Below, piece by piece: positions 44,485 through 53,922 of a DNA stretch of 64,000 nt. The notes below the pieces were generated by a model, which searched no databases, was not told where the DNA came from, and saw only the letters and a list, made by a program, of their open reading frames with translations. This DNA comes from Bacteroidota bacterium. GTDB lineage: Bacteria > Bacteroidota > Bacteroidia > Flavobacteriales > Weeksellaceae. Position numbers and translations under genes: made by a program. The stretch's first letter is position 1, and each line of letters begins with the position of its first letter. The stretch covers positions 1 to 64,000 of the forward strand of contig JAFAGO010000029.1 in assembly GCA_023422635.1 (NCBI GenBank), written 5' to 3'.

Positions 44485-45043
44485 TTTTCAAAACTTTTTC
44501 AATGGCTTTAGGGAAAATTTCATATTCAATTTGATGTACTTTTTCGGCAAGTGTTTCTGGTGTTTCATTTTCATCAATAGCAGCTTTCCCTTGGAGGATG
44601 ATTTCCCCCTCATCAATTCCGGAAGTTACAAAATGTACCGTTGCGCCACTTTCTTTCTCTTGGTTGTTGATAACTTCTTGATGCACTTTACTTCCATACA
44701 TTCCATTTCCGCCGTACTTTGGCAAAAGCGAAGGATGAATATTGATTATTTTACCGTTGAATTTTTCGGTAAATTCTTTAGAGAGAATCGACAAAAATCC
44801 AGCAAGTACAATAAGATCTGTATCTTTCGGAATGCACTTTTCTAACTCTGAAGAAAATGTTTTACCACGAGGAATAAGAATCGTATTAATATTAAGATTT
44901 TCAGCACGTTGCAATCCAAAACACTCGCGATCGGCAACCACAAGATTTAGTTTTGCGTTCGTGATTTCTCCATTGCTAATCGCATCTGCAATCCTTTGAA
45001 GATTCGTTCCGCTGCCTGAAATTAATACAACAATATTTTTCAT
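44474..45043 (-). CDS. purN: Phosphoribosylglycinamide formyltransferase
   Basis: The 189-residue folate-dependent enzyme makes FGAR. It begins MKNIVVLISGSGTNLQRIAD and has VVADRECFGLQRAENLNI. The catalytic Asn and His are in IINIHPSLLPKYGGNGMYG and the catalytic Asp in GATVHFVTSGIDEGEIILQ. The length is normal. Its last residues, IPL and stop, are encoded by the right repeat of the DUF559 element, so the original C-terminus may have been replaced by a few residues. It lies 74 bases after purM. Confidence 0.96.
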   Translation of the reverse strand: MKNIVVLISGSGTNLQRIADAISNGEITNAKLNLVVADRECFGLQRAENLNINTILIPRGKTFSSELEKCIPKDTDLIVLAGFLSILSKEFTEKFNGKIINIHPSLLPKYGGNGMYGSKVHQEVINNQEKESGATVHFVTSGIDEGEIILQGKAAIDENETPETLAEKVHQIEYEIFPKAIEKVLKIPL

Positions 45044-45117
45044 TTTATTGTAATAAAAGGATTAACAGTCAATGGTGCGAAACCAATGACGCTTTTCAAC
45101 TGAAATATCCTCGATTT

Positions 45118-46107
45118 TTATACTAAGTTAATTTTCTGCGTGTTTTCGGTAATTTGTCCGATTTCGTAGGCATCGTCTAGAATTTCTAACACTTTTTTTG
45201 CTTCGGATTCGTCCACCACAACCACCATTCCAACGCCCATGTTAAATGTTCCGAACATTTCCATTCGATCAATATTTCCGCGTTGTTCTAATTCCAACAT
45301 CACTGAAGGAATTTGAATTTTGGACGTTTGAATTTCAGCACACAAACCATTAGGAATAATTCTCGGCACATTTTCGATTAAGCCACCGCCTGTAATATGG
45401 GCAATTCCGTGAACATCCACTTCTTTGAGAATTTTATGTATCGGTTGAAAATACAATCTTGTTGGTTCTAGAAGCGTTTTATACAAAGGTTTTCCTTCAA
45501 ATTCTTCATTAAAATCGGGAAAAATTTTTCTCACCAGAGAAAATCCGTTGGAATGAAATCCGGAACTTGGCAATGCGATAATTGTATCGCCCTTTGAGAT
45601 TTTGGAGCCATCAATAATTTGATCTTTCTCCACAATTCCTACGCAAAAACCAGCCACATCGTAATCACCTGGCTGATACATTCCTGGCATTTCTGCTGTT
45701 TCGCCTCCGATTAATGCGCATTGATTGTCTTTGCAGGCATTAACCATTCCCAGTACTATTTCTGCCGCAATATTGGAATCTAATTTTCCACAAGCTAAAT
45801 AATCCAGGAAGAAAAGAGGTTTTGCACCATGACAAAGAATATCGTTGGCACACATCGCAAAGCAATCCACCCCAATGGAATCGTATTTTTGGGAATCTAA
45901 CGCGACTTTGAGTTTGGTTCCCACGCCGTCCGTTCCCGAAACCAGAACCGGATTTTTGTATCCGCCTATCTCGTAGAAAGCACCAAAACTCCCCAAATTA
46001 TTCAGTACGTTTTTGTTGTGCGTTTCGGCTACCGCTGATTTTATTTTATCGACGGTTTTGTACCCTTCTTCCTTATCGACACCTGCTGATTTATAGGTAT
46101 TGCTCAT
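45118..46107 (-). CDS. purM: Phosphoribosylformylglycinamidine cyclo-ligase
   Basis: The 329-residue AIR synthetase closes the imidazole ring of purines. Motifs are LVSGTDGVGTKLKVALDSQK, GVDCFAMCANDILCHGAKPL, DYLACGKLD, ALIGGETAEMPGMYQPGDYD, FSLVRKIFPD and HITGGGLIENVPRIIPNG. It is the first purine gene of the cluster. Its ATG overlaps the stop of a 65-codon frame in the structured leader by four bases (ATGA). Confidence 0.97.
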   Translation of the reverse strand: MSNTYKSAGVDKEEGYKTVDKIKSAVAETHNKNVLNNLGSFGAFYEIGGYKNPVLVSGTDGVGTKLKVALDSQKYDSIGVDCFAMCANDILCHGAKPLFFLDYLACGKLDSNIAAEIVLGMVNACKDNQCALIGGETAEMPGMYQPGDYDVAGFCVGIVEKDQIIDGSKISKGDTIIALPSSGFHSNGFSLVRKIFPDFNEEFEGKPLYKTLLEPTRLYFQPIHKILKEVDVHGIAHITGGGLIENVPRIIPNGLCAEIQTSKIQIPSVMLELEQRGNIDRMEMFGTFNMGVGMVVVVDESEAKKVLEILDDAYEIGQITENTQKINLV

Positions 46108-46119
46108 AATTTAACAATG

Positions 46120-46184
46120 AACTGCTTTCCTGAAGAACATGTTTCACGTTCCGATTTCGTGATGTGTTCCTCAGAAATGCAGTT
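46120..46184 (-). promoter_or_regulatory. Long imperfect hairpin directly upstream of purM
   Basis: AACTGC (46120-46125) pairs with GCAGTT (46179-46184). Further in, TTTCCTGA pairs with TCAGAAA, GAACA with TGTTC, and CACG with CGTG. The 65-base stem-loop ends 13 bases before the purM ATG on the minus strand, so it could hide the start site or bind a regulator. Confidence 0.6.
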
Positions 46185-46263
46185 GCTTTCTTTCTTTTTC
46201 ATTTCACTTTTCCAGGGCATCGGAAATCCCTTTCTTACTAGATTTAAATCAAACAATTTTCTT

Positions 46264-46298
46264 AAATAAAAAAGCCGACAATCGTTCAGATTATCGGC
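46264..46298 (-). terminator. Intrinsic terminator in the purM leader
   Basis: On the minus strand GCCGATAATC (46298-46289) pairs with GATTGTCGGC (46283-46274), with one G-U pair. TTTTTTATTT follows. It lies about 95 bases after the promoter box at 46410-46403 and 157 bases before purM. It may end a short RNA or attenuate purM. Confidence 0.8.
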
Positions 46299-46447
46299 CA
46301 TTATTCTTTAGACACTTTCAGAGTCCATATATTCTTCCTTATTATAGCAAGGTTGAAAATGCTCAAAATTGGTCTTGAATTTCACTTGATTTTACTTTAT
46401 TGCAAATATAAAAATTTCTTCTTTATTTTCACAAAAAGTTATCCACA

Positions 46448-46999
46448 CTATTCATTAATTAGCGCTTCCAATTTGCTTATTTTGGCTACTTTTTCTTTCA
46501 ATTCCGCATCTTTCTCAGCATTCCTGATTTTGTTTTCATCAACATTAAAATTATCATTAAAGAAAGGTAAAGTGAAGGTTTCAACCACATTTCCTCCGTT
46601 AAATGGGAAGCGAGCAACCGCACCTTCTAACACGCCTAATCCGCCTCTAGCGCTACCTGCAGTTGCCATAAGAAACATTGGAATTTCGTTGAATGCCGAA
46701 CGACTAGGAATTCTAGAAATCCAATCGAAAACATTTTTAAATGCAACACTGTACGATCCGTTATGCTCCGCCAAAGAAAGCAATACCAAATCGGCAGAAT
46801 CGAATTTTTCGGCAAATGCAACCATTTGATCTGGCACACCAGATTCTAATTCTCTTTCATGTTTATACATCGGAACTTCATAATCATTAAGATCCAAAAT
46901 TTCAACATCGGCATTTTCGAATAAAGATGCTGCGTACGTTACTAATTTTTTATTGATGGAAACTCCTGAATTACTTCCTGCAAAAGCGATTATTTTCAT
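46448..46999 (-). CDS. NADPH-dependent FMN reductase family protein
   Basis: This is a 183-residue flavodoxin-fold oxidoreductase. IIAFAGSNSGVSINKKLV at the N-terminus is the FMN phosphate-binding loop. ADLVLLSLAEHNGSYSVAFK and FLMATAGSARGGLGVLEGAV are typical of the NAD(P)H-dependent FMN/azoreductase family. It probably reduces flavins or quinones in the cytoplasm. It has its own promoter box (TAATTTTG, 47032-47025). Whether it is co-transcribed with purM is unclear, because a separate promoter and terminator lie between them. Confidence 0.9.
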   Translation of the reverse strand: MKIIAFAGSNSGVSINKKLVTYAASLFENADVEILDLNDYEVPMYKHERELESGVPDQMVAFAEKFDSADLVLLSLAEHNGSYSVAFKNVFDWISRIPSRSAFNEIPMFLMATAGSARGGLGVLEGAVARFPFNGGNVVETFTLPFFNDNFNVDENKIRNAEKDAELKEKVAKISKLEALINE

Positions 47000-47024
47000 A
47001 ATTTTTTAATTAAAATTTATTCGA

Positions 47025-47032
47025 CAAAATTA
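47025..47032 (-). promoter_or_regulatory. Predicted promoter -7 box for the FMN reductase
   Basis: TAATTTTG on the minus strand matches TAnnTTTG and lies 25 bases before the ATG at 46999. Confidence 0.45.
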
Positions 47033-47090
47033 CGAAAGCCGTCTATATATTTCCATTGAGGTATGATAATAAAAACTTTTCAATTTGATT

Positions 47091-48353
47091 TTAAACCAAA
47101 ACATTTAGAATATTAGGATTATCGTTGAGATACGATTCAAAATAGCCTCTTTTTTTCATCCGTTCCACCAATCCATCGAAATCCGAATGATCCACCAATT
47201 CAATTCCTACCGTTGCCATCGCAGTTTCTCGAGAATTTTTTTTGGTATATTCAAAAAATGCAATATCATCTTTTTCACCTAAAACGTGGAGTACAAATTC
47301 CTTCAAAGCACCAGGACGTTGCGGAAATTTCACCAAAAAATAATGCTTTAAACCTTTATAAAGTAAAGCACGTTCTTTAATTTCTTCCATTCTGGTAATA
47401 TCATTATTGCTTCCACTAACGATGCATACTACATTTTTACCTTTAATTTTATTCGCATACTGCTCCAATGCAGAAATAGAAAGCGCACCTGCAGGTTCGA
47501 GAACCATAGCATCTTTATTATATAGTTGTAGTATAGTATCACACACCTTACCTTCATCAACTGTAATGAAATCCGAAAGGAATTTTTGACAAATTTCAAA
47601 AGTAAAATCGCCTACTTTTTGCACTGCAGCGCCATCTACAAATTTGTCGATTTTAGAAAGTTCTGTATTTACTCCCGCTTTAATCGATGTTTGTAAAGAA
47701 GCTGCGCCCTTTGGTTCAACAGCAATTAATTTTGTGTTTGGAGAAAGCTGGGAGAATACACTGGAAATTCCAGAAGCCAAACCTCCGCCTCCAACGGGAA
47801 TGAACACATAATCTATTTTTTCATCGGTTTGTTCCAAAATTTCTAGCGCTAAAGTTCCTTGTCCTTCAATAATTTGCGGATCATCAAAAGGATGGATAAA
47901 TGCAGAGTTGTTTTGCAGACTAAATTTCATGGCTGCAATTTTAGAAGCATCGAAAGTATCGCCTACCAATCGTATTTCTACGAATTTTCCACCGAACATT
48001 TCAACTTGTTCCAGCTTTTGTTTTGGTGTTGTAATTGGCATATAAATTACGCCATTAATCTGCAATTCTTTACACGCTAACGCAACACCTTGCGCGTGAT
48101 TTCCCGCACTTGCACAAACGACGCCATTCCCAGTTTGTCCTTCTTTATAAAGACTTTTTATTTTGTGATATGCTCCTCTTAATTTGTACGATCGTACGGG
48201 TTGCAAATCTTCTCTTTTTAAAAATATTTTAGCACCAAACTTTTCAGAAAGTCGATGATTTTCCTGAAGTGGTGTAGTATATACGGCATTTTTGATATTT
48301 TCCCTTGCCTTGCGAACATCTTCAACTGTGGGAAAACGAAGTACCTCTTTCAT
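47091..48353 (-). CDS. ilvA: Threonine dehydratase (biosynthetic, single ACT-like domain)
   Basis: The 420-residue PLP enzyme makes 2-oxobutanoate from threonine, the first step to isoleucine. The PLP Lys is in LQPVRSYKLRGAYHKI, CASAGNHAQGVALACK is the substrate loop and FIPVGGGGLASGISS binds PLP phosphate. One C-terminal ACT-like domain (about 330-420, FPQRPGALKEFV) is visible, not the two of the Escherichia coli enzyme. It should still be controlled by isoleucine. It follows the double ABC ATPase by 151 bases and is probably the last gene of the ilv operon. Confidence 0.95.
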   Translation of the reverse strand: MKEVLRFPTVEDVRKARENIKNAVYTTPLQENHRLSEKFGAKIFLKREDLQPVRSYKLRGAYHKIKSLYKEGQTGNGVVCASAGNHAQGVALACKELQINGVIYMPITTPKQKLEQVEMFGGKFVEIRLVGDTFDASKIAAMKFSLQNNSAFIHPFDDPQIIEGQGTLALEILEQTDEKIDYVFIPVGGGGLASGISSVFSQLSPNTKLIAVEPKGAASLQTSIKAGVNTELSKIDKFVDGAAVQKVGDFTFEICQKFLSDFITVDEGKVCDTILQLYNKDAMVLEPAGALSISALEQYANKIKGKNVVCIVSGSNNDITRMEEIKERALLYKGLKHYFLVKFPQRPGALKEFVLHVLGEKDDIAFFEYTKKNSRETAMATVGIELVDHSDFDGLVERMKKRGYFESYLNDNPNILNVLV

Positions 48354-48504
48354 TATGTTTTTTATTTAAATTCTGTTTTGATCATCCCTAATAAAGGATT
48401 TTGTTATTGGTTTTACTTAAACAATGAAAAATTTAAACGCTTGCATTAACAACTTTCTGTTAATGAGGAAAATTCAGAGCTGTTCTTTAAAACTCTTTTT
48501 CTTT

Positions 48505-49971
48505 TTACAATTTTGAATTTGAAAAGTTTACTGTTGAATTTTTCACTTTTCCATTTTCTAAAACCAGCTTGTTTGAGATGCATTTGGGCAATTGTGTTTC
48601 GAAGTGGCCAACGTAAATGAGGGTTTGACCGCTAGAACACAGATCATCGATTACTGCATTAAAATATTCCGTTTGTTGAGGATCTAAACCTTGACAAGGT
48701 TCGTCTAAAATTAAAATTTCGGGACTTTTCACCAAAGTTCTCGCTAAAAGCGCCAAACGTTGTTTGCCTACGGAAAGCGTATTTAATTTTTTATTTTTGT
48801 CCTCTTTTAAATCAAAGAAATACAGCAATTGATCCAATTTTTGTTGCTGTTCGAAAGTGAGTTTTTTATACAGCGACATTGAATCAAAAAATCCCGAAGC
48901 CACGGTTTGTGCAACATTCGCATTCAAATCAAAATACCAATGTAATTCTGGAGAAATCATACCGATTTTTTCTTTAATCTCCCAAATGCTTTCTCCACTT
49001 CCACGCTGATTTCCGAAAAGATGAACGCCATTGTTATACGCTTGCGGATGATCACCTGTGATTAGACATAGCAACGTGGATTTTCCAGAACCATTGTGCC
49101 CTTGAACCAACCATGTTTCGCCTTGTTTCACCTTCCAAGAAACATTTTTCAACACTTCTTTTTCTCCGTACGAAACTGAAATATTTTTCATTTCGATGAA
49201 AACCTCATCTAATCTATTTTTTTTCTGAAGAAATAAAGGGAGCGTTTTTTTCTGTCTTTTTATTTCTTTCGAAAAATAATGTGGATCGGCAACTGCGTGA
49301 AGCTTTCCTTCAGAAATTTCAGCAAAATGAGTGATGCATTTTGGATATTCATCATCGTTATTGATGAGGAGTAAAGTGCTGCCTTTCTTAGATAAATTGA
49401 TTAAAAATTCATTCAAATACTTTCTTGCCTGAACATCTAATCCCGTATATGGTTGATCAATCAAAAGCAGTTGTGGCTGCAACCATAATGCTTTTGTAAG
49501 CTGAAGCTTTTTATGTTCTCCACTTGACAATTCGATTAACTGTTGCTCCCGAAAATTTTGAAATCCAAATGCGTTTAAAAATGGTTCTGCATCTGCAATA
49601 CTCAAATCAAAATCGCTTGCAAATTTTTCTAATTCTTGAAGTACAGTTTTGGTTTGATTTTGCGCAAAAGAGTTGTAGCGTTGCTGATAATAAAAATTTC
49701 GATCGCCTTGCAAATCTGTAAACTTTTCCCAACTGGAAACTAGATACACCATTTCAGGAAGTTCAGATTCTTCATCGAAAATGCGCTCAATTTCTCCTGT
49801 AAACGAAGTAATTTCCCTAGCAATAATTTTTGCTAAAGTTGTTTTCCCGCTACCACTTTTTCCGCCAATCATCCAATGTTCTCCTTTATTGATTTTAAAA
49901 AAGAAATCATTCAGTACGACATTGCTGCCGTACTGAAAATGAATATTTTGTATGTTGACAATTGGTTTCAA
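48505..49971 (-). CDS. ATP-binding protein with two ABC domains (ModF/PhrA-like)
   Basis: This is a 488-residue soluble protein with two complete ABC modules and no membrane segment. Module 1 (about 1-240) has Walker A GGKSGSGKTT, signature LSSGE and Walker B LLLIDQPYTGLD, where Gln replaces the catalytic Glu. Module 2 (about 255-480) has Walker A GHNGSGKST, a degenerate signature LSVGK and Walker B ILILDEPCQGLD, with an intact Glu. The pattern resembles ModF/PhrA-type ABC proteins linked to molybdate or photorepair, whose function is unclear. It lies between ilvC and ilvA in the same orientation, 47 bases after ilvC. Nothing ties its role to branched-chain amino acids. Confidence 0.85.
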   Translation of the reverse strand: MKPIVNIQNIHFQYGSNVVLNDFFFKINKGEHWMIGGKSGSGKTTLAKIIAREITSFTGEIERIFDEESELPEMVYLVSSWEKFTDLQGDRNFYYQQRYNSFAQNQTKTVLQELEKFASDFDLSIADAEPFLNAFGFQNFREQQLIELSSGEHKKLQLTKALWLQPQLLLIDQPYTGLDVQARKYLNEFLINLSKKGSTLLLINNDDEYPKCITHFAEISEGKLHAVADPHYFSKEIKRQKKTLPLFLQKKNRLDEVFIEMKNISVSYGEKEVLKNVSWKVKQGETWLVQGHNGSGKSTLLCLITGDHPQAYNNGVHLFGNQRGSGESIWEIKEKIGMISPELHWYFDLNANVAQTVASGFFDSMSLYKKLTFEQQQKLDQLLYFFDLKEDKNKKLNTLSVGKQRLALLARTLVKSPEILILDEPCQGLDPQQTEYFNAVIDDLCSSGQTLIYVGHFETQLPKCISNKLVLENGKVKNSTVNFSNSKL

Positions 49972-50018
49972 ATTGATTGAAACTTAAAGTTTAAAATTCA
50001 TCTTTGGACATCCACCTT

Positions 50019-51500
50019 CTAAACCGTTTTAATCGCCTTCATCGCAGTCATTGCTTTACGAAGTTTTTTACCAACCACTTCTACAGGGTGATTTCTAAGA
50101 ATATCATTTACTTCAACTAAAGTAACATTGTCTACAGCGCCATCTTTTCCTTCGTTGAAATTTTTACCTACAACATCTGTTTCAATAACTGCCATAAAAT
50201 CTTTCAATAATGGTTTACACGCTTGATCGAATAAGTAGCATCCGTATTCTGCAGTATCCGAAATCACACGATTCATTTCAAAAAGTTTTCTTCTAGCGAT
50301 TGTATTGGCAATTAGTGGCGCTTCGTGAAGCGATTCATAATACGCAGATTCTGGTTTAATTCCGGATTCTACCATGGTTTCAAATGCCAATTCAACACCA
50401 GCTCTTACAAAAGCAACCATGAGAAGATAATTATCAAAATATTCTTGTTCTGGAATTGTTACGTCACCGGCAGGTGTTTTTTCGAAAGCGGTTTCGCCAG
50501 TTTCTGCACGCCATTTAAGTAGATTAACATCATTATTTGCCCAGTCTTCCATCATTGTTTTTGAGAAATGTCCAGACATGATATCATCTTGATGCTTTTG
50601 AAAAAGAGGTCGCATAATATCTTTCAATTCCTCGGAAAGTTCGAAAGCTTTCAGTTTTGCCGGATTAGAAAGGCGATCCATCATTCCACTAACTCCACCG
50701 TGTTTTAGGGCTTCTGTAATAACCTCAACACCGTATTGAACAAGTTTGGAAGCGTATCCTGCATCGATCCCTTTCTCCACCATTTTATCGAAGGAAAGGA
50801 TTGAACCTGTTTGCAACAATCCACAAAGGATGGTTTGTTCTCCCATTAAATCCGATTTAACTTCTGCTACGAAAGACGATTTTAAAACACCAGCTTTATG
50901 GCCACCAGTTCCTGCACAGTAGGCTTTGGCCTCAGCCCAGCCTTTACCTTGAGGATCGTTTTCAGGATGAACGGCGATTAAAGTTGGAACACCAAAACCT
51001 CTTAAATATTCTGCGCGAACTTCGGAACCTGGACATTTTGGAGCCACCATAATTACAGTGATATCTTGGCGAATCTGCATGCCTTCTTCTACTATATTAA
51101 AACCATGAGAATATGAAAGTGTTGCACCTTCTTTCATTAACGGCATTACCGCATTGATGACAGAAGTATGTTGTTTATCCGGCGTTAAATTGATTACCAA
51201 ATCGGCTGTTGGAATTAATTCTTCGTACGTTCCCACTTTGAAATTATTGTCGGTAGCGTTTTTCCAAGAATCTCTTTTTTGTTCGATTGCTTCTTTTCTT
51301 AACGCGTAGGAAACATCAAGTCCACTATCGCGAAGATTTAAACCTTGATTTAGGCCTTGCGCACCGCAACCAACGATTACGATTTTTTTACCTTTTAGCG
51401 CTTCCACACCATCTGCGAATTGCGCACTATCCATAAATTCTGCTTGTCCTAATTGCTCAAGCTGTTCTCTTAACGTTAGCGTATTGAAATAATTTGTCAT
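50019..51500 (-). CDS. ilvC: Ketol-acid reductoisomerase (long, class II form)
   Basis: The 493-residue NADPH-dependent enzyme rearranges and reduces acetohydroxy acids to dihydroxy acids. The N-terminal Rossmann domain has [43 protein letters not shown] and [20 protein letters not shown]. The helical knotted domain is duplicated, as in the enterobacterial 490-residue form. It has [16 protein letters not shown] with the metal-binding residues. It starts 65 bases after ilvN. Confidence 0.97.
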   Translation of the reverse strand: MTNYFNTLTLREQLEQLGQAEFMDSAQFADGVEALKGKKIVIVGCGAQGLNQGLNLRDSGLDVSYALRKEAIEQKRDSWKNATDNNFKVGTYEELIPTADLVINLTPDKQHTSVINAVMPLMKEGATLSYSHGFNIVEEGMQIRQDITVIMVAPKCPGSEVRAEYLRGFGVPTLIAVHPENDPQGKGWAEAKAYCAGTGGHKAGVLKSSFVAEVKSDLMGEQTILCGLLQTGSILSFDKMVEKGIDAGYASKLVQYGVEVITEALKHGGVSGMMDRLSNPAKLKAFELSEELKDIMRPLFQKHQDDIMSGHFSKTMMEDWANNDVNLLKWRAETGETAFEKTPAGDVTIPEQEYFDNYLLMVAFVRAGVELAFETMVESGIKPESAYYESLHEAPLIANTIARRKLFEMNRVISDTAEYGCYLFDQACKPLLKDFMAVIETDVVGKNFNEGKDGAVDNVTLVEVNDILRNHPVEVVGKKLRKAMTAMKAIKTV

Positions 51501-51564
51501 TATCGTATTTTAAAAATGTTATTGGTCAATTTAATATGACCTTGGGGTGTTTGTTTTTTATTAA

Positions 51565-52155
51565 TTACATGGTGAAAACATTATCGCGCTGATCAAGGAA
51601 TTCATTTTCCACAATTTCTGGAGAAGGTTGTTTTCTTTCAAACTCCAGCACTTTTTTATGGATTCCTTCACTGCCTTTGATGATGGCAATTCTTGCTCCG
51701 CGCACAAATTCAATTAAACCATATTTGGTTAGTTCTTCTGTAAGTTTATCGATTTCTTCTCGATGGCCAGCAGTTTCGAACACGATATAATCTTTACGAA
51801 TTACCACCGTTGATGCGCCATATTGACGAAGTAATCTTTCTACATATACTTTTTCAGCAACCACATCCGAAGGAACTTTATACAACGCTTGCTCTTGCCA
51901 AACGATTTCTTCATCGGTATTGTAATAGGCTTTCATAATATCGATTTGCTTTTCCAATTGCCGACACAACTTTTTTAAAACCTCCTCTGTTTCTGTAATT
52001 ACAATGGTAAATCTGTGGATTCCCTCTACTTCTGAAGGCGAAGTGTTTAAACTTTCGATATTAATTTTTCTACGAGAAAATATTCCGGAAATTCTTCCAA
52101 TAAGCCCAATTGAGTTTTCTGTATAGAGCGTGATGGTATATTCTTTTCTTTCCAT
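51565..52155 (-). CDS. ilvN: Acetolactate synthase small (regulatory) subunit
   Basis: The protein has 196 residues. The N-terminal ACT domain (YTITLYTENSIGLIGRISGI, then KINIESLNTSPSE) binds valine and gives feedback control to IlvB. A second ACT-like domain follows from about residue 85 (KVPSDVVAEKVYVERLLRQ, then GLIEFVRGARIAI). The length is typical of the long small subunit. It follows ilvB by six bases. Confidence 0.96.
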   Translation of the reverse strand: MERKEYTITLYTENSIGLIGRISGIFSRRKINIESLNTSPSEVEGIHRFTIVITETEEVLKKLCRQLEKQIDIMKAYYNTDEEIVWQEQALYKVPSDVVAEKVYVERLLRQYGASTVVIRKDYIVFETAGHREEIDKLTEELTKYGLIEFVRGARIAIIKGSEGIHKKVLEFERKQPSPEIVENEFLDQRDNVFTM

Positions 52156-52161
52156 TTTGTT

Positions 52162-53901
52162 TTATTTTAAGCGAATTTCAGAAACCGATGAACCTTGCGT
52201 TACCATCGGGAATACGTTATTTTCTTTTCCAACCATTACTTCAAGCAAGTAAGAGCCATCGTGATCAATCATGGTTTTAAGGGCAGATTCAAGATTATTT
52301 CTTTCTGAAATCTTTTGACCTTCAATTCCGTATGCTTTTGCTAGTGCTACAAAATCTGGACTGGTAATATCCACAAAAGAATATCGGCGATCGTTAAACA
52401 ATTGTTGCCACTGCCTCACCATTCCTAAAAATTCGTTATTTAGAATTAAGATTTTTACTTTCGCACCAAACTGCATTATGGTTCCTAATTCTTGAAGTGT
52501 CATTTGAAATCCACCATCTCCAATAATGGCCACCACCGTTTTTTCGGGAGCACCATACCAAGCACCAATTGCTGCTGGAAGTCCGAAGCCCATTGTTCCT
52601 AAACCTCCGGATGTTACCATTGAATGTGAATTATTGAATTTCGCATATCGGCAAGCAATCATTTGATGTTGTCCTACATCGGTGGCGATTACCGCATCGC
52701 CATTGGTGAGTTCGTTCAGAATCCGAATGACTTCTCCCATCGTCATCACGTCTGAAGTTGGATGAAGTTCATGATTAATCACTTCCTTCACTTCTTCTTT
52801 TTCGAGTTCACGGAATTCATTCATCCATGATTGGTGCTCTTTTTTCTCGAGAAGTTCGGTAAGTTTTGGTAATGTTTCTTTACAGTCGCCCCAAACGGGA
52901 ACTGTGGTTTTAACATTTTTATCGATTTCTGCAGGATCAATATCCAAGTGAATTATTTTGGCCTGTTTAGCATATTTATCCAATCGGCCAGTAACTCTAT
53001 CGTCGAAACGCATTCCTACTGCGATTAAAACATCGCATTCATTTGTTTTTACATTGGGCGCATAGTTTCCATGCATCCCCAACATCCCAACATAAAGAGG
53101 ATGATCTGTAGGAATGGCACTCAATCCCATTGCTGTTGCAGCCGAAGGAATGCCCGCTTTTTCGATAAAATTTAAAAATTCTTTTTCTGCTTTTCCGAGG
53201 ATAACACCTTGACCAAAAATAACGTATGGTTTTTTAGCATTGTTAATTAATTCAGCTGCTTTTTGAAGATATTCCGTCCGAATTTCTGGAGCAGGACGAT
53301 AACTGCGGATATGATCGCATTTTTTATACCCCTGATAATCAAACAACTGAAGTTGAGCGTTTTTAGTAATATCGATTAACACAGGTCCCGGTCTACCTGT
53401 ACTTGCAATGTAGAATGCTTTTGCAATTGCTTCAGGAATTTCTTCTGCATCTGTTACTTGATAATTCCATTTTGTTACCGGTGCAGTAATATTAATAACA
53501 TCCGTTTCCTGAAAAGCATCTGTCCCTAAAAGAGATGCAAAAACTTGTCCCGTAATGCACACAATTGGATTACTGTCAATCATTGCATCTGCCAAGCCCG
53601 TTACAAGGTTGGTGGCGCCAGGACCACTAGTTGCAAATACAACACCTGTTTTACCAGAGCTTCTTGCAAAACCTTGCGCAGCGTGAATTCCGCCTTGTTC
53701 ATGGCGAACGAGGATGTGTTTCAGTTTATCTTTATAATCGTAAAGTGCATCATAAATAGGCATAATTGCACCGCCAGGATATCCGAAAACGGTGTGTACA
53801 TTTTCGGCAATCAACGCTTCCAGAACGGCTTTTGAACCAGAGATTTGTTCTGGTTGATCCTTCTGGGATTCTTTCTGTTCATTCATCTGCAGGGTATTCA
53901 T
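52162..53901 (-). CDS. ilvB: Acetolactate synthase large subunit
   Basis: This is a 579-residue ThDP- and FAD-dependent enzyme that condenses pyruvate with pyruvate or 2-oxobutanoate. The N-terminal Pyr domain has VFGYPGGAIMPIYDALYD, HEQGGIHAAQGFARSSGKTG (catalytic Glu) and VFATSGPGATNLVTGLADA. The central domain has YVGMLGMHGNYAPN. The PP domain has GGLGTMGFGLPAAIGAW and IIGDGGFQMTLQELGT, the GDG-x(n)-N ThDP motif. It starts 21 bases after ilvD. A second ATG five codons downstream is possible. Confidence 0.97.
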   Translation of the reverse strand: MNTLQMNEQKESQKDQPEQISGSKAVLEALIAENVHTVFGYPGGAIMPIYDALYDYKDKLKHILVRHEQGGIHAAQGFARSSGKTGVVFATSGPGATNLVTGLADAMIDSNPIVCITGQVFASLLGTDAFQETDVINITAPVTKWNYQVTDAEEIPEAIAKAFYIASTGRPGPVLIDITKNAQLQLFDYQGYKKCDHIRSYRPAPEIRTEYLQKAAELINNAKKPYVIFGQGVILGKAEKEFLNFIEKAGIPSAATAMGLSAIPTDHPLYVGMLGMHGNYAPNVKTNECDVLIAVGMRFDDRVTGRLDKYAKQAKIIHLDIDPAEIDKNVKTTVPVWGDCKETLPKLTELLEKKEHQSWMNEFRELEKEEVKEVINHELHPTSDVMTMGEVIRILNELTNGDAVIATDVGQHQMIACRYAKFNNSHSMVTSGGLGTMGFGLPAAIGAWYGAPEKTVVAIIGDGGFQMTLQELGTIMQFGAKVKILILNNEFLGMVRQWQQLFNDRRYSFVDITSPDFVALAKAYGIEGQKISERNNLESALKTMIDHDGSYLLEVMVGKENNVFPMVTQGSSVSEIRLK

Positions 53902-53922
53902 TTCAAAATGTTTTTTTATTAT

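Larger units (their letters stand above)
46108..46447 (-). promoter_or_regulatory. Structured 290-base purM leader region
   Basis: A -7 box TATATTTG (46410-46403, minus) implies transcription from about 46396. The RNA would contain a strong terminator at 46298-46264 and a long hairpin at 46184-46120 before purM. The first frame after the start is only MDSESV and shows no amino-acid bias, so a leader-peptide attenuator is unlikely. A purine-sensing riboswitch, a protein-bound leader or a separate small RNA of about 130 bases are all possible. No known class was recognised. Confidence 0.5.

Noticed and set aside
48444..48465. Hairpin CATTAACA...TGTTAATG between the ABC ATPase gene and ilvA
   Set aside because: The stem is AT-rich with no T-run behind it on the minus strand, so it is too weak to call a terminator.
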